Shown: piece after piece, positions 10,001 through 18,718 of the stretch
Numbering within the stretch: the first letter of the stretch is position 1
How the letters are laid out: each line of letters opens with the position of its first letter
Assembly (NCBI RefSeq): GCF_902806685.2
Contig: NC_048553.1
Span: 620,001 to 684,000 of the forward strand
Length of the DNA: 64,000 bases
From: Maniola hyperantus
Lineage: Eukaryota; Arthropoda; Insecta; Lepidoptera; Nymphalidae
Direction of reading: 5' to 3'
Translations under genes and position numbers: made by a program
Notes under the pieces: generated by a model
What the model was told of the DNA's origin: nothing
Databases searched by the model: none
Seen by the model: the letters and a program-made list of their open reading frames with translations, nothing else

Positions 10001-11847
10001 AGCTGTTTTGGGGTAAATAATCATGCCAAAAAATTATACATAACGCGTTAATTTTAATGTCAATAACAATATTTACTTATGTTATAAGTTTTGTAGTATG
10101 TTACCAATTATTTTTAACTGTAAAGTAGTTTTTAATATTGTAATATAAGTGCTTTATATGCCCACGTTCACCTTATTACACAGCAAAAGACTAAGTTGTT
10201 CTTTTCAACGAATTACATTTACATTTTCTTCTTTCGACCGCACCACAGCGCTGCCGATATCTTTGCATACAGACAGACAAACTCAAAATTCACGACACTC
10301 ACGAAATTTTGACTCTCACGTGGGTTATGCTGGTGTACGTTTTAGTTGCTTTTGTTTCGTCTCCTCTTACCTAATCGGCTCAAAATGTTGCATATAATGT
10401 TGTAGAATAACCTAAATCAAAAAAATTGATTTATATTTCGACTTTTTAGAACAGCCTAACAAAATTTATCTCATTTCGTAGTTACATTATCTTTTTATTA
10501 TTATAGATTGACAGCTTATAGAGTAAGAATTAGTTAAACTTTGATCTCATTAGATTTTTCGTTGCATTTCCCTAGATAGCACTGTTATCGGGTTCGGGAC
10601 GGGTCAACTAAAGCGACGATATGTTCCGAGTTAGCTCTAGGGCGGGGGGATGTTGTACGTGCATTAGCATAGGCCCGGTGGGGCGCGCGGATTGGCTCGG
10701 GGCGGGGGTAGGCGGGGCAGTCGGGCGCTGTGCGGGCGGGCGAGTGCGCCGCTAACGTATTGTGTCCGCAACAGCGCGAAACGTTCTAATGTAAGCTCGC
10801 GGCGCGCGGCTCGCGGTCCGCGGGCGGCTCGCGTCGCTGGCGGCGCGCGGTGACTGAGGACGCTCCGCAGGCGGCGCGCGCGGCGGGGCCTGCGGCTTAG
10901 AGCGTTTCGCGGAGGTTGCATTCGAGGCGCTTCGCCCCCCAGCCGTGGCGCCCATCTCGCTGTCGGGCGGCGCCGTGCCCGCCTTCCCGTCCGCCAGCCT
11001 GCTGCCGCTGTCCAAGAGCCCCACGCCGGCCGACGCGGGCGCCAAGGACTCCAAGAACGTGGAGATCGCCGAGGTCATCGTCGGCGCCATCCTCGGTACG
11101 TGCCCCCCTCATCCTCACCTCACACCACACACGCCAGTCGCACGGCGAGCTTGCTGCCGTTGTCCAAGAGCTCCACGCTGCAGATCTCCAGGTGGAGATC
11201 GCTTATGCCATGGTGGCGTCATCCTTGGTTTGTGCTCCCCTCTCCCTTACATAATAATATTATAACCACACGTATATACCAGTGTCACGGGGAGTCTGCT
11301 GCTGCTGTCCAGGAACGTTGGTACACCGAGGTCATCATCAACACTATCTTCGGTACGTGTCCTCGCCATACAAACACCACAATTTTGTTTTATTACAATT
11401 CTTATAAAAGTATTGCGATTGTCCCGTCGTCCATCTTTTAAAAATTTATAAAATCACGGCAAGTATCTTATGTCGATCGTCCCATCATTCAGTACCCACC
11501 ACCTTTTAAAAATGTAAGAAATCCTGGCAAGAATCTGTCATCACCAAACAAATCTGTCATCACAAAACAAGCCTTAGTTTGTAACAGTCAACAGCACAGT
11601 ACAAGAGTGGATGGTGTGTTCCGTAGGCCCCGGCGGGCGCAGCCTCGTGGAGATCCAGCAGATGTCGGGCGCGAACATCCAGATCTCGAAGAAGGGCACG
11701 TTCGCGCCCGGCACGCGCAACCGCATCGTCACCATCAGCGGCTCGCAGACCGCCATCAGCAACGCGCACTACCTCATCGAGCAGAAGATCCAGGAGGAGG
11801 AGCTGAAGCGCACGCGCCACAACGCGCTCACCGGCCTCATGCAGTAG
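855..11847 (+). CDS. ps: pasilla / Nova-type KH-domain RNA-binding protein, 3' half of gene
   Basis: Coding exons: 855-1015, 5075-5257, 6304-6499, 10943-11095, 11627-11847. The 5' part of the gene, with KH1 and most of KH2, lies before the window. Joined phases (0, 0, 1, 1) keep one frame to the TAG at 11845-11847. Diagnostic stretches are DPQSGSCPNVSYADV with GPVANYNPTGSPYA after KH2, a low-complexity linker, and KH3 running VEIAEVIVGAILG / PGGRSLVEIQQMSGA with the RNA-contacting GxxG loop (GPGG), then QISKKG and PGTRNR. These match Nova1/2 and Drosophila pasilla rather than hnRNP K/PCBP. The family consists of nuclear RNA-binding proteins that recognise YCAY motifs and regulate alternative splicing. 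The annotation is firm for the family; exact ends of the first exon and of the 3' UTR are less certain. Confidence 0.93.
1298..1508. mobile_element. Foldback MITE with ~90-bp inverted arms
   Basis: The left arm (1298-1387) and right arm (1418-1508) are nearly perfect reverse complements and include the run GGGGTCCTTTATCAAGGGGG. The central spacer of about 30 bp is GC-rich. The outer ends read AGTATATTTCTACGG and its complement. A related, degraded element lies at 52183-52407. I do not recognise the superfamily. Confidence 0.8.
2069..2242. mobile_element. MITE family T1 (TA target site), copy 1
   Basis: A palindromic element of about 174 bp beginning CAGTACGCGGCAGAAAG and ending CGCGTACTG, flanked by TA on both sides. 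The TA target points to a Tc1/mariner-type non-autonomous element. Relatives are at 4267-4446, 33975-34145, 39387-39546 and 62532-62706. The flanks 1509-2068 and 2243-2687 show nothing recognisable. Confidence 0.85.
2688..2876 (+). mobile_element. Helitron-like non-autonomous element
   Basis: Starts with GCGAAAGTGTGTTTGTTTG and ends in a GC-rich hairpin followed by GGCATCAGCTAGT. A 3' hairpin followed by CTAG-T is the hallmark of Helitron 3' ends. The same body recurs at 34535-34722 and 63635-63812. Confidence 0.7.
3146..3478 (+). mobile_element. tRNA-derived SINE, family A, full length
   Basis: An A-box-like TGGCGCAGTGGTGAGCGC and a B-box GGTTCGATTCC, the internal Pol III promoter, lie at the 5' end. 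A tRNA-unrelated body and an A-rich tail at 3464-3479 follow. A second copy enters the window end at about 63825. Confidence 0.8.
3493..3795 (-). mobile_element. tRNA-derived SINE, family B, full length (antisense)
   Basis: On the minus strand the tRNA-like head carries a B-box complementary to GGGATCGAACCCCCGACC, and the tail is the (GAT)n-type end read here as CATCATCATCATGATC. Other copies are at 25904-26040, 31877-32000, 34395-34530, 42140-42235, 52863-53357 and 59222-59636. Confidence 0.8.
3808..3965 (+). mobile_element. Helitron-like element, 3'-truncated
   Basis: Carries the family body GCTGACTGATCTATCAACGC, TTGGCATGCA and CAACCCCTAAGGAGG but stops before the usual terminal hairpin. 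It is the same family as 30690-30912, 37093-37270 and 38565-38935. Confidence 0.65.
4267..4446. mobile_element. MITE family T1 (TA target site), copy 2
   Basis: A 180-bp palindromic element beginning CAGTACGCGGCAG and ending CGCGTACTG, flanked by TA at 4265-4266 and 4447-4448. It is the best-preserved copy in the window. 4447-5074 holds only AT-rich intron. Confidence 0.88.
5075..5257 (+). CDS. ps: ps exon: Gly/Val-rich linker between KH2 and KH3
   Basis: The acceptor TACAG ends at 5074 and the donor AAG|GTGAGA follows 5257, phase 0 at both ends. It encodes a low-complexity linker with repeated GGVGGVGG, then LSLSLSLAPPGTPPQSPLT and HTLDHIK. The Gly-rich tract is encoded by a GGCGTGGGC-type repeat and is probably length-variable. 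Confidence 0.85.
5587..5715. repeat. Foldback element, 40-bp arms
   Basis: Arms of about 40 bp (GCAAAATACACTCACAATG at the left, its complement at the right) surround a spacer of about 50 bp. It is probably a MITE, family not recognised. Confidence 0.6.
5837..6234. mobile_element. GC-rich foldback MITE (~400 bp)
   Basis: Terminal inverted repeats of about 37 bp begin AAGGTTCGTCCGCACCTGAG and end with the complement. The interior is full of CGCGTCACTT and GCGCCGC motifs that also pair with each other. The high GC content contrasts with the surrounding intron and could be mistaken for coding sequence. Confidence 0.72.
6304..6499 (+). CDS. ps: ps exon: linker preceding KH3
   Basis: The acceptor TCAG ends at 6303 and the donor CTCG|GTGAGG follows 6499, leaving one base of the next codon. 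It encodes VALRQAGYSEGGISEIGAAL, then LVKHGVLGLALPTALPAPL, an Ala/Leu-rich linker like the Nova region between KH2 and KH3. Joined to the next exon the split codon is GCC (Ala). Confidence 0.87.
6634..6724. repeat. MITE family T2, shortened relic
   Basis: The arms CTGAGACCTATAGAGC and CTCTATAGATTTAAGCC with an internal ACTTAGACTTAA palindrome match the ends of the 140-150-bp family at 7826, 31012 and 59345. The central part is deleted. 6725-7582 shows nothing else supportable. Confidence 0.55.
7583..7748. mobile_element. MITE family T3, copy 1
   Basis: Inverted arms ATTGGGGCCGATTCTCTTGT and TTTAGTTTAGAGATTGTGTA surround a conserved centre (TATCCTTTTCCGCAAGCAAC). A near-identical copy is at 9678-9844, and a distant relative at 57762-58058. 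Confidence 0.82.
7826..7977. mobile_element. MITE family T2, copy 1
   Basis: A palindromic element of about 150 bp. The arms GATCTATAGAACGCACTCTG and its complement enclose a TAAAACGAGACAGATTTATG loop region. Copies are at 31012-31147 and 59345-59484. Confidence 0.82.
8702..8847. mobile_element. hAT-type MITE with 8-bp TSD, copy 1
   Basis: A 146-bp element with termini CAGTGGCGTGCA and TGCACGCCACTG. It is flanked by the perfect 8-bp direct repeat AATATAAT at 8694-8701 and 8848-8855. Terminal CAGTGGCG and 8-bp duplications are the signature of hAT transposons. A second copy is at 35658-35802. Confidence 0.9.
9678..9844. mobile_element. MITE family T3, copy 2
   Basis: Starts AATGGGGCCGATTCTCTTG and ends AGAGAATCGGCCCCATT. 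The centre matches the copy at 7583-7748 with few changes. 8856-9677 and 9845-10560 contain no recognisable gene or element apart from a fragment near 8910-8985 that resembles the foldback at 62795-62932. Confidence 0.82.
10600..10942 (+). other. GC-rich, CpG-dense block immediately upstream of ps exon 4
   Basis: The sequence changes abruptly from AT-rich intron to GGGCGGGG / GCGCGCGG-rich DNA and stays so up to the exon 4 acceptor at 10942. No repeat copy was noticed elsewhere in the window. It could be an internal promoter or an unrecognised alternative exon, but it could also be only a GC-rich 3' splice-site context. Confidence 0.35.
10943..11095 (+). CDS. ps: ps exon 4: start of KH3
   Basis: The acceptor CCCCAG ends at 10942 and the donor CTCG|GTACGT follows 11095. 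It begins by completing an Ala codon and encodes VAPISLSGG, a Ser/Pro linker, then KDSKNVEIAEVIVGAIL, the first strand and helix of KH3. The intron splits the KH3 GxxG loop, with GAILG before it and PGG after. Two decayed tandem copies of this exon lie in the next intron. Confidence 0.92.
11132..11250 (+). pseudogene. Decayed tandem copy of ps exon 4 (copy 2)
   Basis: Contains GCTTGCTGCCGTTGTCCAAG, matching 10999-11018 of exon 4, then the counterpart of GTGGAGATCGCC and of GTCATC. In one frame VEIAYAMVASSL corresponds to VEIAEVIVGAIL. Small indels break the frame, and the donor position reads TTGGTTTGTG instead of TCGGTACGTG. Confidence 0.75.
11281..11368 (+). pseudogene. Decayed tandem copy of ps exon 4 (copy 3)
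   Basis: Contains GTCTGCTGCTGCTGTCCAGG, then CGAGGTCATCATCAACACTA and TCTTCGGTACGTGTCC. The peptide TEVIINTIFG corresponds to AEVIVGAILG, and the CGGTACGT 5' splice site is retained. An internal deletion and frame changes make it unlikely to be a working exon. Confidence 0.75.
11627..11847 (+). CDS. ps: ps last coding exon: rest of KH3 and C-terminus
   Basis: The acceptor CCGTAG ends at 11626 and the first two bases complete the Gly codon of the KH3 loop. It encodes PGGRSLVEIQQMSGA, NIQISKKGTFAPGTRNR, IVTISGSQTAI, the helix AHYLIEQKIQEEELKR, and ends HNALTGLMQ followed by TAG. Confidence 0.95.
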
Positions 11848-12657
11848 CGCGCGTCGCCACGCCCCGCTAGTTGTTCTAGTCAAGCGTCCGCACCGCCACG
11901 CCCGCGCCCGCACCCGCACCCGCGCAGCGAGCCGTCAGCCGTCAGCGACGCGAGTTACCTGAGAGTAGTTAAGTTCATTGTTCGTTCGACCGACCGAGGC
12001 CTGAGCCTCTGTTTACAAGGTTAATGAGTACATAGGTTTACGTGTAATGATAATAGGTTTACGTACGGCATATTAGTGTTGATTATTGTCGCTATATTTT
12101 ACGTTTCCGGGTCTGCCTGGCGGACCTGTCGTTGATAAGATGTAATGGTTAAATACGATTGTGATAACTCCTATCACGGATATTCCTATTCCATACACGT
12201 TATGTTTTATATCGTTCACCGAGTAATGTTTTTATTTACGAAGTTGATTTCATTGTAAATGTTACCATTGATAAGTTATTCTTTGTTAGTGTATTGTGAC
12301 ATACTTAGAGTTACATTTGAATTTATATTTTAATATTTTAGAGCCGGTCCCCGGGCGAGGGAGCCGGATAGATAATATATTAACCAAAGTTGGTATTTAA
12401 TTTTATTTCTTTGTCATAAATTTTTTATGTTTTACGTGCAATGCAAAAATGTTATAATATTTGATTTTATCGTTTTGACAATTGATATTCGCGAGTCGGA
12501 TGTTCGCGGAGAGATCGATCATTCCTGTTTCTCGCGGTAAAGATCTTTATTTTTTATACGTTTGTAATATTTTATTGTCGTATCGTAGGATCGTTTCGTA
12601 ATCGTTCATTTGTCGTCGGTCTAAAGTTTTGTCTTAAAATGTAAGTACAATTTTAAT

Positions 12658-12663
12658 AATAAA
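12658..12663 (+). terminator. ps: Candidate polyadenylation signal AATAAA, proximal, ps
   Basis: This AATAAA lies about 810 nt after the ps stop. It is followed by AAGATGCATGTCC and a TA-rich stretch. It is a plausible proximal site but unproven. Confidence 0.4.
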
Positions 12664-13016
12664 AAAGATGCATGTCCATAATAGTAGAGAGTTATATATT
12701 TTAAAGGTTTTAAAGCAGATTTCTATGTATTATTCGAGATGACAATATTGAATATTCTTATTTACAGTTACGATCTAATTGAATCGATAGTTTATTTTGA
12801 GCGCCATGGTGTAGTCGGAACGTCTCCGTACGGTGGAACCGATATAATAATAATAAGCTGTGATTCTTTCGTTCGACTCTGTCAAGGTACTTGGGTCAGT
12901 TGCAGTTAGCGTAGAAAAGCCGCGTGGGAAAATAGTTTTTAGTTGTTCGCTTACCTCAGAAGTGCCATCGTTGTAGATAGACATAAAACGGTGACTTTGA
13001 TCGTGCTCCGAAGGGG

Positions 13017-13062
13017 TGGCCCCCGGTCGGGCGCCAACATGGCCCCCGGTCGGGCGCCAAAA
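13017..13062 (+). repeat. Two tandem 23-bp GC-rich units
   Basis: TGGCCCCCGGTCGGGCGCC followed by AACA or AAAA occurs twice head to tail inside the presumed ps 3' UTR. Confidence 0.8.
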
Positions 13063-13180
13063 TTATTCAAGGTTACTTTGCAGGATCTGGTTGAGTAAAG
13101 CTTTCTCGTCGTGACACGATTTTAAGGTTCGAATGGTGTGCGACTGTTGTCGCGGTTCGACTCCGACCCGACGTTACGAC

Positions 13181-13215
13181 GCGTCACGCGTCACGCGTCA
13201 CGCGTCACGCGTCAC
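13181..13215 (+). repeat. Five tandem GCGTCAC heptamers
   Basis: GCGTCAC is repeated five times without interruption, creating overlapping ACGCGT sites, in the presumed ps 3' UTR. Confidence 0.9.
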
Positions 13216-13984
13216 GCGGTGCAATTAGGACAAATATATAGATTTGGAAATGAGTTCGTTTGGGTGCGATCGTAGCGCGCTCACGGCGGGAAGCTTTGCG
13301 TGTGTGGCGTTGTTTACTTATCGCGACTGAAGTACAAACGAATAGTAACTGTTGCGAGATAAACATATATATGTATATTGTATACAGTATGTATATTAGT
13401 ACAGATCGGCTTAAAAACTAATTTGTAGTGTTATAAGATAAGGAATTGAGAGACGATTCTTAGCTAACTTGTTGCGACGCGTAGACGCCATGACCTCGAA
13501 CTTCCGTGAATACAAAATATAATTAAATAATAGTAAAATTAATTAATTATTATTATTATTAAATAATTAAAAAAATATTGTTGTAAGTATACCAACTGTC
13601 CAACGACATCTCGATATATTGTTGTGGTATTGTTACTGTGTATTATTATACGTGTGTTATGTAGGTACCATTGCATCGTAGTTCCATTCAAGTAGCTAGT
13701 TGTAGTATATATTCGATCTTTCTAATGTATAATTAGGTACGCTGTTCGAACTCTCTGGTGTTTTTCGACTTTCTCATCTCGTATTGTATATTTGGGGGTA
13801 GTTACAGATATCGTCTAGTGTCAATTAAACTAACGGTTGACATGTTCGCGACTGCGAATTGGCAGCGAGCGAGTCATTGCAACTTATACAACTGATCGCA
13901 TATCGCGCCCCTCCAGTAGGGTTGCCAGATCATAAAAAATTTCCTAGCACGTCCAGAATTATAGTCCTGTGTCGTGTTGTCTAT

Positions 13985-14165
13985 AATGAGAGCCTCAGTA
14001 GATCAACGGGTAAAGAAGTGTACTGAAAACCGAAAGGTCGACGGTTCAAACCCCGCCCGTTGCACTATTGTCGTACCTACTCCTAGCACAAGCTTGGTGC
14101 TTAGTTGGAGAGGAAAGGGGAATATTCGTCATTTTACATGGCTGTTATTTCATTTTTTTTTTAAA
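13985..14165 (+). mobile_element. tRNA-derived SINE, family C
   Basis: The head reads GAGCCTCAGTAGATCAACGG and the B-box is GACGGTTCAAACCCC. The body includes GTCGTACCTACTCCTAG and the tail CATTTTACATGGCTG. Other copies are at 33402-33572, 37380-37556, 42250-46925 (split by Copia) and 51372-51543. Confidence 0.8.
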
Positions 14166-14904
14166 TGATAAAAGATGTTATCGACAGTTGAAGACAAATA
14201 ATGTCCGAAAATTTATTGATTTTTTACTGTAAAACTGTTATTCTGATCTGGTAAGCCTACCCTTGAGTTGCAAGCAATGCATTTCTCCCACTGCACAACG
14301 CTGACTAAATAAATTGCAACACTCTTATAAAACGTATTTTTTTTCGAGCGTGCAATGTGCAGATGCGTAGTAATTGATTCACAATTTACCGTACTGAAAC
14401 ATGCATTGCTTCCGTGTGCGACTTTGTGCAATGTGCGATCAGTTTTAATAACAACGGGTTACTTCCGTTTACGGAAATAGGTCTAGGACGTGGCCAGAGC
14501 TCTAATGGAGGCATCCTGAAAACTAATAGTTGCACTCAGTTCGAAAAATAAGGACAGTTGATGCGTTAACAACAACAATTTTCTTCATTAACTTAACGGC
14601 ACTTAAAGGTTTGTAGATTTCTATATTAACTATCTCTAATGTCAATTATACTGGGAAACGCTTTCTAATCTGGCTACGTCCATAAGAAATAGTAGAGTCG
14701 CGAGCATGTGAACCTACGGGGCGTATGGGGTGAGGTCCTCCGCAAACTAGACTTTTGGTCGGCCGATAACTTAGTCGGGTACGGACTGACTGGGTTGTTA
14801 CTTGTTTGGTTAACAAGGGCACGTTAGCTGACCAAGGTAGGCAATTCATGGGTATGATAAACCTATAAGTGATCGTCAGATTCTGCACCCGTACGTAGTC
14901 GAAA

Positions 14905-15230
14905 CGGACACGTGTTTCTAATTCGAACCGCTATGATATGGCACGCCCTTCCAGCATCTGTTTTCCCTTCCACTTGTAATATATGTATCTTCAAGTAAAT
15001 AGTGAATAGGCAGCTTCTGAAAATATCATTTCCTAAACATTTCTAATTCGAACCGCCAAGATTTGGAACACCCTTCCAGCATCAGTTTTCCCCTCCAATT
15101 ATAATATGGGTATCTTCAAGTCAAGAGTGAATAGGCAGCTTCTAGGCAAACGCGCTCCATCTTAGGCTGCATCATCACTTGCCAGAAGATCTGATCGCAG
15201 CCGAGCGCTTGTCTATAAATAAATAAAAGT
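14905..15230 (+). mobile_element. Two tandem non-LTR retrotransposon 3' tails
   Basis: The segment TCTAATTCGAACCGC...CCCTTCCAGCATC...GAATAGGCAGCTTCT occurs twice (about 14918-15018 and 15041-15145). It is followed by CGCGCTCCATCTTAGGCTGC and an AT-rich tail ending AAATAAATAAAA. A similar tail is at 29385-29575. 14166-14904 and 15231-15653 show nothing clear. Confidence 0.6.
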
Positions 15231-15653
15231 GACGATTGCAATTTTATAACTCAATCGATCCGCTATTGGCTACAATGTACAGCTCGTCAAGATTACTACA
15301 AGTACAGCGGATCAATAGTTTGTAGTTTGCGAGTTCCGAACCCCCTGACGCGTATTGCCTGTGAAGTCGATTTGACAAGCTCAATTTTATTAAAAAAAAA
15401 AACTCGATTAGTCACTACGTGTAAGACAATACGTCAATTATTCGGAAACAAAATGTGAAATAAAGGCGGCCATACTTTTAACTGCATATCTTTACGATCT
15501 ATTGTTTAGGTAACCTAGATGCAAAAACCGAAGATATTTTGCAATAATTTCATCGACATGGCTTAGTACAAGTTTTTTTGGTTTTGAATTGATTTAAAGT
15601 TATTCGAAAGATCTTAAACGCCCTTTGCAATAATTTTAGGAAATATAAAAGGA

Positions 15654-15886
15654 GGGTCCAAAAACCCAGAATAGATTGGTTAGGGAAAACTGGGTACCAA
15701 CAGGTATTATCGTTATTATATTACTGATATAACTGGTAAAAATTCCGAGGTAGTCATGGTTCTTCATACATACTTTGTCAGCAGTTCGTATTGATTTCGG
15801 GCGTTGCCCTTTCGGTGGGGTTGTTCCTGCGTTACAATGAATCTGTTGGTACCCAGTTTGTCCCAATCGATTCTGGGTTTTTGGTC
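15654..15886. mobile_element. Foldback MITE, ~45-bp arms
   Basis: The arms CAAAAACCCAGAATAGATTG...CTGGGTACCAACAG and the complement CTGTTGGTACCCAG...TCTGGGTTTTTGG enclose about 130 bp. The family is not recognised. Confidence 0.7.
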
Positions 15887-17074
15887 TTACATTTGTGGAC
15901 CATCTCCTTTAGTACAAAATTTTAAAGAAGCTAACGAAGAAAATAATAAGGAATTGTGAAAATGGAATGGAAAGTAGAAAATGTGTTATCTGTAACCATA
16001 GATCGTAACGCAATGCCGCTAGGCGTGTGGCTGCCTCGATCGTCCGAAGTCGCATCAGCGGGGTAGGTTGTGAGCACATTCGGATTACTAAATAAATAAA
16101 TAACATTTATGTAGTTTGAAAACTTTTCACGTTACGTAGCTCTTTCATATTGCACAAGAGTTGTTGCGAAGTCGTGTCGGGCATTGCGACCGGTCGCGAT
16201 GAGCATTGCGGCCGGTCGCAATGACTGCCGCGCTGAGCGAGCGGACTCCGCCGCGGCCCCTCGGGGCTCGCGGGGTACTCTCGGTATACAACTATCAACT
16301 TCTATTATTATAATTACTACCGACACATTTGCATACATCGCTCCTTTACTTTCATCTCTTCCTTTCATTGTTGATTTGTTCTTTACAATGTTTCCATCAG
16401 TACTCTGCGCGCCGAACGTGTGACAGAGACGACTATATACCTGTTCGTTTCGCGCTCAGAGTATGACCTATATAAGACATTCCATCTAAAATTTTCCCCC
16501 ATATACTTCTTCCCGAATCATATTATTGTAAATTATTATCGAATGTTTTACACAATTTTAAGATTGTTGAATTATAATAGATCTCTAGTCGTGTTATTGT
16601 ATTCTCTTTAAAGTACTAAACAAATTAACGTTGTAACTTATTTATAACAAAACAATTAAAAATGTGTGCGATTTGACAACAGAGTCGTTCGCGAGTAGCG
16701 AGTAGGGGCAATGTAAAGAACATTTCGAAAGGTGAAAAGTTAACAATCGAAAACTAGTTAGTTAAAATTAATTGATATCGAAGAGTAAACGACACATCGG
16801 GGTGTGTGTAATAAAATAGATAATTTTAATTAAAAATACTGGAAAAAAAATGTTAACGTTGTTATACTGAAGTTGTTACAATATTTGAGAGTATATCGTC
16901 GTGAATAACAAAAAAATAATTCTTAGTGCGGTAACATTATCTGAATTTAAAATTTTATCGCGTGGAGAGATAATAAATAGTGTCCCGACATCCCGCGTGA
17001 CGTCCGCCGGCGAGCTGGTACACATGGGCAACTTGGCAATAGCGCACAGCGCTCACATCGGCGCGGTGTCGACT

Positions 17075-17416
17075 AACGATGGGCGATTGCTGCAAAAAAA
17101 CAATCAAATATGAATTGAACAATTAAACAATCGAGTGTCGATTTATTCGTATTCACAAATAAAAATCACTAGGTAATTCACTAATAATTGTTAAATTTTT
17201 CGATTGTAAAATTTACAAATGCGGAGCGTACAGCCTGGAACCAGTACTATTATATCTTCTGTGCTGGAACGAATAAATCGAAAATCAAAGTCAGTTGCGC
17301 AATTGCAATCGATTTTCTATTCAACGTCCCAGACCCACAACTTTCGATTGTTCAATTGTTATCGAATAATAAAAGCAATGGTTCGATTGTTATTTGACTG
17401 AATCGCGCATCGCTAG
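17075..17416. repeat. Probable foldback MITE (~340 bp)
   Basis: Imperfect inverted ends ACTAACGATGGGCGATTGC and GAATCGCGCATCGCTAGT enclose AT-rich sequence containing mirrored ATTGTTCAATTG motifs. 15887-17074 shows no other supportable feature apart from a short CGACCGGTCGC palindrome near 16190. Confidence 0.45.
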
Positions 17417-18235
17417 TATCAACACCGTCGTTGCCGAGTTACGGGTGTGTCAGACACCGCGGCGCGTCGCCACCGCTGTAAGTTAGGTTCGATGTCGTAG
17501 GCTAAGGTAGCTAGTATCATTGTTCAGTGACGTAACGAGCGAGGCCGGCCGACAGACGCGGCTCGATCCGGAGGAACATGGCTGTGCGTTCAAGTCGACT
17601 CAACACGGCGGCCCGAGACTCCCGCGCCTCGTATCTGTATATAATTGCACGCCATTCGTTTCATTTGCGTTTCTCCTTGCTCATTGTCATCAATTTATTA
17701 AGACTGAGGAATCAACTCGCGCATACCGACATCACCGAACGCGTCCCTCGTGGGGACTAGGGAGAGTCGTCATCGGGCGGCGGAGTCGCGGGCGGCCGCT
17801 CTTTACACGTGTTGAGCTGATTGTTAAACTAATTGTATTGAATTGTACCTTGTTGCGTATTATAAGTGACTCGCACCGTCGAGTATATCATATGTTGATA
17901 CATTTGTTGCTGTACAGATTCAATGGAGGACTTGTAATATTTTATTATTCATTATTTTTTGTTAACTCGGTTTACTGTAAACGGGTCTGTGACGTTCTGT
18001 GCGAGATATATAATTGTATAAGTTGAAATGCTATGTTTTGAATTTAAAGATTCGCTATATTTTAGTCAAAGTCTATTTGTTTAGTTGTATCGTCGAGGGT
18101 TTTCTAGTTTACTGTTATTTTGCAATATCCTAATGATAAGGTCAATAAGAAGGTTACAATGTCTTAGTGTTAAAAGCTCGAAAACCAATTAAAAGGGTAC
18201 CTTGAACATTGTCTATAATAATTATATTAACATTA

Positions 18236-18241
18236 AATAAA
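18236..18241 (+). terminator. ps: Candidate distal polyadenylation signal AATAAA, ps
   Basis: An AATAAA followed within 30 nt by a T/G-rich stretch (ATATCTTTGTTTTATTC). If used, the ps 3' UTR would be about 6.4 kb. Confidence 0.35.
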
Positions 18242-18400
18242 TGCAAAATAATTATATCTTTGTTTTATTCTATTTCACCCCCTACCCTTACTGAATGTAT
18301 TATACATTAAAATCGAATAGAATCAAGCAAGTAGGACTTAACCTACTCCGACCTCTCGCTTTTGTTAGGCAATTGAAGTAGGATAGCGATAAGTATTTAT

Positions 18401-18718
18401 GTATAGTTCACGACAGGTTGACATGTCAATCGGGGTATGAGGTGAGTCGTGGAGGGGAGACGTCTCCCACAGCGCCCGCGCTATCCCGCACTGGGCTAGT
18501 GCGGGCAATTGCTATTTCCTTCAGAGTACAGTTCTTGCAATTCACGAAGGCGAGTGACCCATGCTTGTGTTGAAGTCGTATCGGTATAAGTAAGGTACAA
18601 AATGTGTTTGCGAGCGCTTGCTCGCGACTGATTGGACATGCACGCACACATACGCAATGCCCGCGTATCCGACGTAACCACAAGTAAAGTCCACTCGCCT
18701 TCGTGAATTGCAAGAACT
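18401..18718. mobile_element. MITE pair: family T5 half plus family T4 copy
   Basis: 18401-18475 carries the arm ACGACAGGTTGACATGTCAA of family T5 (full copies at 32465 and 37640). 18531-18718 is a palindromic element of about 188 bp with ends AGTTCTTGCAATTCACGAAG and its complement. The second family also has a copy starting near 21071. 18719-21070 shows no gene and no recognised element. Confidence 0.65.

Larger units (their letters stand above)
11848..18260 (+). other. ps: ps 3' UTR and downstream flank (extent uncertain)
   Basis: AT-rich sequence without another recognisable coding exon follows the ps stop. The first polyadenylation hexamer candidate is 12658-12663; a much later one is 18236-18241. 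SINE, LINE-tail and foldback insertions at 13985, 14905, 15654 and 17075 would be inside the UTR if the distal site is used. Isolated open frames here, for example at 17520-18026, show no family resemblance. Confidence 0.5.

Noticed and set aside
855..11847. Assignment as hnRNP K / PCBP (mub) family
   Set aside because: The DPQSGSC...NPTGSPYA motif and the KH3 sequence QISKKG...PGTRNR fit Nova/pasilla better.
17520..18026. 168-codon plus-strand frame downstream of ps
   Set aside because: Low-complexity start, no domain, no splice or promoter support; probably chance in the UTR/flank.
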